Part shown: piece by piece, positions 1-6,658 of the stretch
Layout of the letters: each line of letters begins with the position of its first letter
Numbering within the stretch: the stretch's first letter is position 1
Origin: JAISFI01 sp031552335
GTDB taxonomy: Bacteria > Bacteroidota > Bacteroidia > Bacteroidales > Azobacteroidaceae
Assembly: GCA_031552335.1 (NCBI GenBank)
Contig: JAVBMQ010000195.1
Location: 1 to 6,658 of the forward strand
Length of the DNA: 6,658 bases
Direction of reading: 5' to 3'
Notes under the pieces: generated by a model
Told to the model about the DNA's origin: nothing
The model's input: the letters and a program-made list of their open reading frames with translations, nothing else
Databases searched by the model: none
Translations under genes and position numbers: made by a program

Positions 1-9
1 CATTGATTA

Positions 10-44
10 AAAAACGATTAGGGGATCGACCCCTAACCGTTTTT
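10..44 (-). terminator. Intrinsic terminator of the rhs-lipoprotein cluster
   Basis: Fifteen-base arms (10-24 and 30-44) form a near-perfect stem around a five-base loop. The inner part is GC-rich (GGGG/CCCC) and the stem is flanked by A and T runs, so a minus-strand transcript ends in six U residues. The single imperfect pair (17 with 37/38 region) is a G-U wobble in minus-strand RNA but an A-C mismatch in plus-strand RNA, which favours termination of leftward transcription. It lies 100 bases after the last lipoprotein stop codon, as expected for the end of the cluster. It could also serve a convergent gene left of the window. Confidence 0.85.
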
Positions 45-54
45 GACCAACAAA

Positions 55-95
55 ACTCAGGCTCAACATTACCCATTGAGAAAAACGAGCCGAGT
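55..95. repeat. Imperfect inverted repeat before the terminator
   Basis: The arms ACTCAGGCTC (55-64) and GAGCCGAGT (87-95) are complementary apart from one bulged A, around a 22-base loop. An alternative small hairpin, CTCAA (62-66) with TTGAG (76-80), competes for the same bases. There is no T run, so it is not a second classical terminator. It could be a 3' UTR structure, a protein-binding site or a chance pairing. No function can be read from the sequence. Confidence 0.35.
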
Positions 96-143
96 ATTTG
101 AATAAAATTTTAGCTGACACAGTTTAATTTACGCTACCAAATA

Positions 144-605
144 TCATTCATTTTCCTTATATGGAAAATACATTTTAATATGAGACATTTCTGCTGTAGG
201 CGGATAATAAATTGATTTATTCAATCGCTTTATATCTTGTAAACTTAGATCATAACGGCATAAGACTTTATAATTATCACTGACCTCTTCCCAACTATAT
301 TTTCTGAGAGTATCCGTGTGAAAAATATAAAAACACAGGGTATCTCGTTGCGCTGTTCTGTATGCATCTTTAAAAGTATAAAATAAATCATACACATAAA
401 GATTTTGCTTAGGAATCATGTTTGTATAATTATATTTAGTAAGAGATGTGTCTGGAAAAACAGGATTATTTCCATATGCAAAATAGCATGATATATCATG
501 ATCTGAATTATTATAGATAGTCACTAAATCAAGCTCTTTCTCATCCTTACATCCCAATAAATATAATTGAAATATAAATAAAGTAATATATATTATTCTT
601 TTCAT
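144..605 (-). CDS. Surface-type lipoprotein, paralogue A (candidate immunity protein)
   Basis: This gene encodes a 153-residue protein with a short lipoprotein signal: a basic start (MKR), a hydrophobic stretch at residues 4-18, and a lipobox LLGC with the lipidated Cys at 19. The residues after the Cys are Lys-Asp-Glu, which fits the Bacteroidota lipoprotein export signal (K followed by two acidic residues) and predicts exposure on the outer membrane surface. The mature part has no catalytic motif that I recognise. Its C-terminal half (DTLxFYIFH, then YDLSLQDIK, then YYPP) resembles a recurrent Bacteroidota family of unknown function, recalled from memory and not searched. The upstream neighbour at 625-1086 is a same-length paralogue, 19 bases away, so co-transcription is likely. 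Position behind an Rhs toxin tip suggests immunity or accessory duty, which is inference. The ATG at 605 is chosen because it begins the signal peptide. The upstream sequence is AT-rich with no clear Shine-Dalgarno, which is normal in this phylum. Confidence 0.88.
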   Translation of the reverse strand: MKRIIYITLFIFQLYLLGCKDEKELDLVTIYNNSDHDISCYFAYGNNPVFPDTSLTKYNYTNMIPKQNLYVYDLFYTFKDAYRTAQRDTLCFYIFHTDTLRKYSWEEVSDNYKVLCRYDLSLQDIKRLNKSIYYPPTAEMSHIKMYFPYKENE

Positions 606-624
606 AAGATCTAATTTTCATTAT

Positions 625-1086
625 TCATTTTTCCTCATATGGAGGATACATTTTCATATTCTTCATTTCTTCTGTCGGAGGGTAATAAACTGATTTATTT
701 AATTGCTTGATATCTTGTAGGCTTAAATCATATCTTTTTAGAATTTTATACCCGTCCCTTACTTCATCCCATTTGTATTTTTTAACCGTATCTGCATGAA
801 AAATATAAAAACTTAAAGTGTCTCTATGAACTATTTGATATGTTTTTTCTAAAGAGTAATATAACTCAATCATATGAGATTTTTTTTCTGAGATTTGATG
901 CATATAATTATATTGGGGAAGTGTTGTATCCGGATATATTGGTCCGTTGAAATATCCATAATCAACTAATATTTCATGTTCCATATTATTATACACCATT
1001 ATACTGTCATCAAACTGTGATGGACATGCTGAGAAAAACAATTGGAATGTAATTAAAAGCAAATAAGACATATTTTTTATTTTCAT
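625..1086 (-). CDS. Lipoprotein, paralogue B (candidate immunity protein)
   Basis: This 153-residue protein begins 12 bases after the Rhs stop codon and is almost certainly in the same transcript. Residues 1-20 form a lipoprotein signal (MKIKN, then a hydrophobic run) with lipobox FSAC and Cys at 21; Phe at -3 is less usual than Leu. Unlike paralogue A, the residues after the Cys (PSQFDD) lack a clear K-acidic-acidic export signal, so it may stay on the periplasmic side of the outer membrane. By hand alignment the last 64 aligned residues are about 72% identical to paralogue A, while the preceding 57 are only about 35% identical. No enzyme motif is visible. Being first behind the Rhs tip it is the better candidate for a cognate immunity protein, but nothing in the sequence proves that. 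Met-6 is a possible alternative start; Met-1 is preferred because it supplies the basic n-region (KIK). Confidence 0.87.
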   Translation of the reverse strand: MKIKNMSYLLLITFQLFFSACPSQFDDSIMVYNNMEHEILVDYGYFNGPIYPDTTLPQYNYMHQISEKKSHMIELYYSLEKTYQIVHRDTLSFYIFHADTVKKYKWDEVRDGYKILKRYDLSLQDIKQLNKSVYYPPTEEMKNMKMYPPYEEK

Positions 1087-1098
1087 ATTTTTAACAAA

Positions 1099-1698
1099 TT
1101 AATATTTAATAATTCTGGCTGAAGACATTCTCCCTGAAGAAGAATATATAGGAGAATAAACATAATCATATGATCCATTAAAATTAGGATAATCAATAGG
1201 ATATTCAAGATTTTCAGACCAATCGACACCATCTCTTGCAAAATAATATGATGCTAATTTATTTGCATCCCGTTCATACCACTTAACATCATGAGTACTT
1301 ACATTAGGACGATTATGAATTAATTCTGAATTCTGTGCACTAAAGATACTTGGTATTCCCACTTTAACTAAATACTCTATTCCCATTTTTTGGCTCTGCA
1401 AATAGTGACCATATTCATGCATAAACATCGGATTATTCATTGGAGTAAATTTCCCATTAGACTCATATAAATTCTTAGAATAAGTATTTTTTGTATTCAT
1501 ATTAATAAAACTACCTAGAGTCACTCCGTTATTTTTCTTAGAATCTCCATTGATAACATAAGTAGCCCCTTTATAATATTTCACCTCATCAACATTTCCC
1601 CATAAAAGTCTATGATTAGACCAGAAATATCCTAGTAAAGTTTGAGGTAACTCTTTTGTGAAACGAGACATTATTTGATATGAATTTCCTTGATACCA
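1099..1698 (-). other. Putative zinc metallopeptidase effector domain in the Rhs C-terminal tip
   Basis: This is the tail of the Rhs frame around its HExxH motif. The motif HEYGH (1405-1419; H1672, E1673, H1676) is preceded by a small segment containing VTLGSFI (1637-1643) and followed 44 residues after the second His by E1720 in WYERDANKLASYYF. That arrangement matches zincins in which a downstream Glu completes the zinc site; His1706 or His1714 are alternative ligands. I recall similar HEYGHYLQS tips in other Bacteroidota Rhs proteins, without having searched. The tip begins just after the core, near residue 1533, with a Gly/Phe-rich hydrophobic link (GWIFGAVGGFF). The substrate cannot be read from the sequence, and it is unproven that the domain is toxic. 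Confidence 0.68.
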
Positions 1699-4600
1699 GC
1701 CCAAATCAACCTTTGCTCCATTAACTGCCCCTTTCCATGTATAGGTAAAAATATCAGTAACTTTCCCCTTGCCTGAAGCAAAGCGAGCAACCCCTTTGAA
1801 AAAGCCTCCAACAGCACCAAATATCCATCCAAATAATTCACCATCTTCATCGGTATAAATAAGTGGATTATTGATACAATAAGCATATCGATTGAAATTC
1901 TGGCTAAATCCCATATTTTGTACATAGGGATCCGGGCTCAAGAATCGCCCTGCTACAGGATCATACAATCGTGCATTCATATTAATTAATCTGAACTGTG
2001 TCAAATGTTCATGTCCTGTATATCCGCGCCCCAGAAATAGTTCCTGAGTAGAGTATGTGTCCCATACCACATGACTTACAGGATTGCGTAAATTACCCCA
2101 TGTATCATAACTTAACTCCTGAACCAATGTGCCATTGCTGTTGGTTACATGAGTAATACTGCCCAAATAATCCCGGATGATAAAATGAATCGCCCAAGCT
2201 CCATTATCCTGCTTCACATATACTGCCGGGGCCGTATAATAATCTCCACCAAGATACAACTTTTCTTTCTTTCCGGAAATTTTTTCATCTATCTCATAAC
2301 AACCTGATAAATAATAACGTTTTGCATTGGTTGTATAACTATCCATCTTAACACGTTCACCTGCTTCATTATAACTAAATATACATTCATAATCATTGAT
2401 AGTATATGGACGTTTGAGAGCATTAAATGCAACTCGTCGTGAGGCATCCTGGCCAATCGCAGATGTTTGAACAAATGCACTTGGCTGGTATGGTTTAGTC
2501 GTTTGAAAGTAATGAAAATCTCCGGCATCGCTTTTCTTTGTGATGTTACCTTGATAATTATAATCAACGGTTTGTCCTTCATATTTAGTCAAACGGTTCA
2601 GGTTATCATAGACAAAATTCTCCGATTTGTTACGAATGCTGTCCTTACGCCACATCAAATTCCCAGTTTGAGGATCAAAAGCATATGTTTGATAAGCTAC
2701 ATTGTTGGTAGAAGAAAGTCGTGTCCTCCTATAAGTAGGATAACCATATACATCATATCCATAAGTTCGGGTCAACTTTCCAGTCACAGCGCTGGTAGGC
2801 AAACCAAAAGCATTTTCAGCACTCAGTTTCCATATACTATTTCCATCCAGTTTGATTTCGGAACGATAATTATTCGCATATAGATATGATTCTGTTGTTA
2901 TTAATCCTGAAGAAGTTTGATAGCGAAGAGAATCTAATTGTCCAACTCCATAATAATATGACTTTTGTAGCCAAACACCACCCATAACCGTCTCCTTCTC
3001 AGTTGATAATTTTCCGTAAGTATCATATGTATACACTGTTGATGTGCCATTGGTTGAACTCGCAGAAAAAAGTAAACCATCGGTATTGTACATATAAGTT
3101 GCCTTAATAGTTGAGTTTGATTTCCCGGTCAAACGGTTATATGAGTCATATGTATGTGTTGTTGCAAACCCATTGGCATCAGTTTCCTTATATAGATTAC
3201 CTGCTGTATCATATTCGAAAGTTTGATTTCCTGAATGAGGATCTGAAATTGAAGTTCTGCGTCCGTATACATCATATCCAAAGGAAGTAACTACATTACC
3301 AGGTGCTGTAACTTTTCCAAGTTGTCCATCCGGACGGTAGGTATAAGTAATAGTTCCTCCGGTATCAACAACCTTCGCTGGATTTCCCAATTCATCGAAT
3401 ATCTGTGTAGAAGATATCCCATCCTTCGTCGTGGTCAGCATCCTTGCATTAAGTGGATCATAATCATAAGTAGTACTCCTTCCTGAAGCCTCCTGCACAA
3501 ATAAAGGACGGTCAAACTCATCATAACCACATTCATTCCAAAGCAAGGCACTGGATGTTGTAAATGGAAGAGAAGTTTTTTGTAACCGTCCAAAACTGTC
3601 ATATAATTTGTCTACTTTCATCTCTGTACCGTTAAAACGGGTCTGACTACTACGGGTTTCCCGGTTCAAAGCATCATAATAAATTTTCGTTGTCGGTTTG
3701 TTAGTACTTGTATTTATCACACAATAAATACCATTTGTTCCTCCTGCTATCCAGGAAAGGCTTGTTGTGTCGGCAACCCCATCCGGAAAAGTTGCAATTA
3801 GAGTCCTGCCAAAAGCATCATATGTGTAATTGGTTTGTTGGGATTTATGATTTTTGCGGGTAGACAAATTCCCATTTGCATTATAAACATAGCTGGTATT
3901 AAATCCTAAAGGATCTATTTCTTTGGTCAAACGTCCATAAGTGTCATAAGTATATTTAGTTGTCAGGGCATTGGGAGAGGCATAATTATATACCTTTTTC
4001 TGGACAATATTTCCCTTGACATCACAAGAATCCAATTCGTTTGAGGCTAAACCATTATTGATATACTTTTCTGTCCAAACAGGAACATCATTATTATATG
4101 CAAGAATATTCATCTGCTCTGAAAAAGAAGCCATATTACGATAATTTGTTCTTGTCGTGTTTTTCAAGAGGCCAAGCATTTGTGTTGTATCGGTCCTATT
4201 GTTATAGTATTCATTAGATAGGGATGTCCTGATTTCACCATCCCAACAATCAATAATCTGTGATGTCATATTTCCATATGAATCATGCTCGTAAGAACTT
4301 GTAGATCCAACATCTTTCAAAAAGTCATACGAATAACTCTCAAAGATATTAATTTTTGCAATTCTATTGGGAGAAATATCTATAGAATAATTATACCCAT
4401 TTTCACGAAAAGGTGATATTTCTTTTATTAACACACCAAATTCATAAGGGTTGTATAGCCTATAATTATACCTATTTCGCATCTTGTCTTGAGTTATAAC
4501 TTTCTCAAAGCCTCTGAAACCGAGGCCTTGTTTATGAATAATTGCATTTTCATAGTTGTAATGAACAGTCTCCTTTTTTTGTCCCTTAAAGTATTGTTCA

Positions 4601-6432
4601 GTACAGACCGGAATATATATAGGCCCTCTGAGTTTGTCATATGGAAATATTGTATTATAAGCCGTTTCATTGTTAATCGTATAGAAAGTGTTATTTTCGT
4701 CCAACCGATGATAATAATTCTTATCTACCACTCCTAAACTATTCACAACTCCTGTCAATAACATTTCTTTTGTGTCATTCCTGGAAAAAGAAAGTTTTCT
4801 TACTGTATCATTCATCAATGTGAGTAATTGATATGAGTAATTAGAAGTATTAATATCTGTTGGTATTATAATCGTATTTGGATTGGAAGGGGTAGATATT
4901 GGAGTAGTCGATAAGATACCATTGGCAGCCAGGTATGTATATGTACTTGTATTTGTGTATTTAATTAAATCAGTCAATCCATCTCCGTTCACATCCTGCA
5001 AAAAGATCTCATGATTTGCATTATTTGACACTGTTATTCCAATAAAAGTTTTCTTTTCATACTGGCCATTACCTTTCGCATAAAAGACACTCCATGTCTT
5101 ATCTGTGGAGAGTCCCATTTGTGGAGACAATAATAGATCTGCTTTTCCATCACCATTAAACTCTCCTATAAGTAATTTTCTATTTTTCAATCCATCTTTT
5201 TTTAAGGAAGTATAGGTTGCTATTTTTTCCATATTGTATACCCCATTATTAACGACAAAACTATAGATATGAGTACCTTCATCATTAATCAGGCAGATAT
5301 CACTCTTTCCGTCGCCATCGTAATCTATCACAAATAAACGATCGGTATTGTAAAAGGCAGCTTGGGGATCTGTTTGATTTACTCCCAGGAATTCAACACT
5401 GTAAGGAAATACATGGGCTGAATATAACATTTTGTTTTCTTCCAGATCAAACAGATAACACATGGATGTATACTCTGTCATTCCCAATGGGTGTTGACAA
5501 GATATTGTAAATATCTCGGCTTTTCCATCTCCATTAAAATCTCCTGAAAAATGATATCTGGGGTGGTCAACTCTTGACCTTAGATTAGGTATTTTAAGAG
5601 CCTGAGTGCCGAAATATCTTGTATACTTTTTATTGACACCTCCATTTTCTTTTACCTCATAGACATCAAAAACGGCAAGAGAAACTTGCGGAGTTATACC
5701 AGTAACAATGCTATCATTTATTTTTATTACTTCATCTTTTCCTTTACCATCAATATTTGCACAAATAATATCAACGAAACAATGCTCTGTTTTTAGTTCT
5801 ACAGGACGCATTCTTATTCCTCCTTCTAATTGTGTATAGATAAATATGGTATCCTCTACTTCATATTCATTATAAAATGCATTACAATCAGCACGGTCAT
5901 TATATATAATAACATATGGAAACTTGTTCCTTACAAATATCAAGCCATCATTTTCTGTTTTATAATCAAATTTACCCTTATATGTTCTTAAAGAGGAAGT
6001 AAAAGTTGAGAAATCAGGAACTCCTAAATAACGGGATAAAGTTGTTGTAGTTGTAGTAAAACTACTTGCAGTCCTATTCTCCCCATAATAAAACCGCAAC
6101 GGATTTATAGAATCTCCATGTGCCATACAATCAACTCTGGACAATTGCGAAACATTTTTCTTATACTGATAGGTAAATCCATAAGTTCTAAGCGTATCTT
6201 TAAGATATTTACAATGAATTTTTTCCAGCAATCTGGTTTCAGACACTTTCAACCCCGCATTATATGAGAAAGTTGTATCCGGACGACCAAGCTGGTATTG
6301 AAATTCAATAGTTGCATTTGAAGAGCCTCCATATGTAATTTTAGTCACCAGATAATGATAATTAACATAAGTATATGCAAATGTTATCTTATTTCCGAAA
6401 GGATCTAAAAGAGTAGTAAGCGGATAATCCAA
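1099..6432 (-). CDS. Rhs/YD-repeat polymorphic toxin-like protein with metallopeptidase tip, 5'-truncated
   Basis: The 1777 residues counted here begin at a TTG (6432), which is only the first ordinary start codon in a longer open frame and probably not a real start. Domain order: about 220-490, five Asp-rich FG-GAP/VCBS-type loops (N226 IDGKGKDE, D298 FNGDGKAE, D370 YDGDGKSD, E424 FNGDGKAD, D480 VNGDGLTD); about 520-700, a region like the middle of toxin-complex B/SpvB proteins with GLGFRGF at 636-642; about 714-1400, many YD repeats such as YTYDTYGRL; about 1420-1531, the Rhs core (RDYLG, GRFLSPDP at 1495-1502, NNPLIYTDEDG); 1533-1777, a variable tip. The tip has HEYGH at 1672-1676 and a downstream WYERDANKLA (E1720 as possible third zinc ligand), suggesting a zinc metallopeptidase. 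In this family the repeats build a hollow shell that holds the C-terminal effector. There is no signal peptide, the expected N-terminus is missing, and no promoter is evident. It may be a pseudogene or silent cassette. The rest of the frame has no stop or frameshift. Confidence 0.9.
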   Translation of the reverse strand: MDYPLTTLLDPFGNKITFAYTYVNYHYLVTKITYGGSSNATIEFQYQLGRPDTTFSYNAGLKVSETRLLEKIHCKYLKDTLRTYGFTYQYKKNVSQLSRVDCMAHGDSINPLRFYYGENRTASSFTTTTTTLSRYLGVPDFSTFTSSLRTYKGKFDYKTENDGLIFVRNKFPYVIIYNDRADCNAFYNEYEVEDTIFIYTQLEGGIRMRPVELKTEHCFVDIICANIDGKGKDEVIKINDSIVTGITPQVSLAVFDVYEVKENGGVNKKYTRYFGTQALKIPNLRSRVDHPRYHFSGDFNGDGKAEIFTISCQHPLGMTEYTSMCYLFDLEENKMLYSAHVFPYSVEFLGVNQTDPQAAFYNTDRLFVIDYDGDGKSDICLINDEGTHIYSFVVNNGVYNMEKIATYTSLKKDGLKNRKLLIGEFNGDGKADLLLSPQMGLSTDKTWSVFYAKGNGQYEKKTFIGITVSNNANHEIFLQDVNGDGLTDLIKYTNTSTYTYLAANGILSTTPISTPSNPNTIIIPTDINTSNYSYQLLTLMNDTVRKLSFSRNDTKEMLLTGVVNSLGVVDKNYYHRLDENNTFYTINNETAYNTIFPYDKLRGPIYIPVCTEQYFKGQKKETVHYNYENAIIHKQGLGFRGFEKVITQDKMRNRYNYRLYNPYEFGVLIKEISPFRENGYNYSIDISPNRIAKINIFESYSYDFLKDVGSTSSYEHDSYGNMTSQIIDCWDGEIRTSLSNEYYNNRTDTTQMLGLLKNTTRTNYRNMASFSEQMNILAYNNDVPVWTEKYINNGLASNELDSCDVKGNIVQKKVYNYASPNALTTKYTYDTYGRLTKEIDPLGFNTSYVYNANGNLSTRKNHKSQQTNYTYDAFGRTLIATFPDGVADTTSLSWIAGGTNGIYCVINTSTNKPTTKIYYDALNRETRSSQTRFNGTEMKVDKLYDSFGRLQKTSLPFTTSSALLWNECGYDEFDRPLFVQEASGRSTTYDYDPLNARMLTTTKDGISSTQIFDELGNPAKVVDTGGTITYTYRPDGQLGKVTAPGNVVTSFGYDVYGRRTSISDPHSGNQTFEYDTAGNLYKETDANGFATTHTYDSYNRLTGKSNSTIKATYMYNTDGLLFSASSTNGTSTVYTYDTYGKLSTEKETVMGGVWLQKSYYYGVGQLDSLRYQTSSGLITTESYLYANNYRSEIKLDGNSIWKLSAENAFGLPTSAVTGKLTRTYGYDVYGYPTYRRTRLSSTNNVAYQTYAFDPQTGNLMWRKDSIRNKSENFVYDNLNRLTKYEGQTVDYNYQGNITKKSDAGDFHYFQTTKPYQPSAFVQTSAIGQDASRRVAFNALKRPYTINDYECIFSYNEAGERVKMDSYTTNAKRYYLSGCYEIDEKISGKKEKLYLGGDYYTAPAVYVKQDNGAWAIHFIIRDYLGSITHVTNSNGTLVQELSYDTWGNLRNPVSHVVWDTYSTQELFLGRGYTGHEHLTQFRLINMNARLYDPVAGRFLSPDPYVQNMGFSQNFNRYAYCINNPLIYTDEDGELFGWIFGAVGGFFKGVARFASGKGKVTDIFTYTWKGAVNGAKVDLGWYQGNSYQIMSRFTKELPQTLLGYFWSNHRLLWGNVDEVKYYKGATYVINGDSKKNNGVTLGSFINMNTKNTYSKNLYESNGKFTPMNNPMFMHEYGHYLQSQKMGIEYLVKVGIPSIFSAQNSELIHNRPNVSTHDVKWYERDANKLASYYFARDGVDWSENLEYPIDYPNFNGSYDYVYSPIYSSSGRMSSARIIKY

Positions 6433-6582
6433 GAGATTTGCGGCATTAGTTGTATAACCAAAAGTGCCTGAATAACCATTAGGATACCAAACTTTAAAAT
6501 ATTTTGTTATGCCATCCAGATGAGCTGTAACCCTGATATTACCTTGTTCTGTTTCATAATTAGGGTCTGCTGAATAAATCTA
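6433..6582 (-). pseudogene. In-frame 5' remnant of the rhs gene, ending at a TAG
   Basis: Forty-nine further codons continue the Rhs frame without interruption above the TTG at 6432. They translate to plausible family sequence (for example NIRVTAHLDGITKYFKVWYP and then GTFGYTTNAANL) running straight into the LLDPFGNKITF region. They contain no ATG, GTG or TTG, and the frame is closed by TAG at 6580-6582, with a TAA further up at 6613-6615. Coding-like sequence therefore extends above any usable start codon, which is the signature of a gene whose 5' end was lost. No upstream frame continues the Rhs sequence, so truncation is favoured over a simple frameshift. Confidence 0.8.
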
Positions 6583-6621
6583 TCCCTTTGATATATAGTA
6601 AAATAAATCTGATTATTCATG

Positions 6622-6649
6622 GTTTTTTAATATAAAATTCGTATCTTTG
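6622..6649 (+). promoter_or_regulatory. Candidate Bacteroidota promoter directed out of the window
   Basis: TATCTTTG at 6642-6649 matches the Bacteroides -7 consensus TAnnTTTG, and an AT-rich stretch with a run of T residues (6623-6628) lies upstream. A clean TTTG -33 box at the usual 19-21 base spacing is absent; only a degenerate T-rich version is seen. It points rightward, so it would drive a gene beyond the window that is divergent from the rhs frame. No comparable TAnnTTTG box is visible on the minus strand in 6583-6658. Confidence 0.5.
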
Positions 6650-6658
6650 AGTGTTAAA

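Noticed and set aside
1..143. Transfer RNA, small RNA gene or attachment site at the left edge
   Set aside because: No cloverleaf or direct-repeat core is visible; the only clear structures are the terminator and one imperfect hairpin.
1671..1925. Minus-strand open frame of 84 codons inside the Rhs gene
   Set aside because: It lies wholly within the Rhs coding sequence in another frame, has low-complexity hydrophobic content and no recognisable domain; the Rhs frame there encodes conserved core residues.
2289..2582. Minus-strand open frame of 97 codons inside the Rhs gene
   Set aside because: It is a shadow of the YD-repeat and core region in another frame, with skewed composition and no family resemblance.
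2467..2883. Plus-strand open frame of 138 codons opposite the Rhs gene
   Set aside because: It is antisense to strongly conserved YD repeats, Ile/Ser-rich, and has no supporting start context or domain.
2000..4300. The YD-repeat region as a DNA-level repeat array or CRISPR
   Set aside because: The periodicity is at protein level (YxYDxxGR-type units of about 20 residues). The DNA copies are divergent, with no constant repeat and spacer pattern.
4489..4737. Plus-strand open frame of 82 codons opposite the Rhs gene
   Set aside because: It is antisense to the toxin-complex-like middle region of Rhs and shows no domain or ribosome binding site.
6430..6432. TTG as the genuine Rhs start codon
   Set aside because: No purine-rich site precedes it, the frame above it is Rhs-like for 49 more codons, and the product would begin mid-domain with no signal peptide. 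It is kept only as a formal boundary.
6507..6620. Short minus-strand ATG frame of 37 codons (starts MNNQIYF) across the junction
   Set aside because: It runs out of frame through sequence that clearly codes for Rhs in the main frame, and it has no signal peptide or family resemblance; it cannot supply the missing Rhs start without a frameshift.

Overview
This AT-rich window reads almost entirely on the minus strand. It looks like accessory DNA from a member of the Bacteroidota, most likely Bacteroides or a close relative. The evidence is the low GC content, the Bacteroidota-style Rhs/YD-repeat protein, lipoprotein signals including a Bacteroidota-type surface-export signal (Cys-Lys-Asp-Glu), the lack of strong Shine-Dalgarno sites, and a TAnnTTTG-type -7 box at the right edge. 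Species cannot be assigned from the sequence alone.

The layout below follows transcription, right to left. Positions 6583-6658 are AT-rich and non-coding; they carry a candidate promoter that fires rightward, out of the window. From 6579 to 1099 runs one very large Rhs reading frame of 1826 open codons. It has no credible start codon: Rhs-like coding sequence runs up to an in-frame TAG at 6580-6582, and the first ordinary start codon is a TTG at 6432 with no ribosome binding site. The gene therefore looks 5'-truncated, lacking its signal peptide and N-terminus, while the rest is intact. The remaining protein has a toxin-complex/SpvB-like region with five Asp-rich FG-GAP-type loops, a long YD-repeat shell, the Rhs core ending in GRFLSPDP and NNPLIYTDEDG, and a variable C-terminal domain of about 245 residues with an HEYGH zinc-protease motif.

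Two short genes follow at once, with gaps of 12 and 19 bases. They encode paralogous lipoproteins of 153 residues each (1086-625 and 605-144). Their position directly behind a polymorphic-toxin tip makes them candidate immunity or accessory proteins, but this is inference. They differ in predicted sorting: only the second carries the surface-export signal. The cluster ends at a strong stem-loop terminator (10-44).

Read together, this is a toxin-tip and candidate-immunity locus whose Rhs shell has lost its 5' end. It may be a decaying copy, a silent cassette awaiting recombination with a full-length Rhs gene, or one half of a rearranged locus. The most useful follow-ups are the 6560-6600 junction, the metallopeptidase tip, and the paired lipoproteins.
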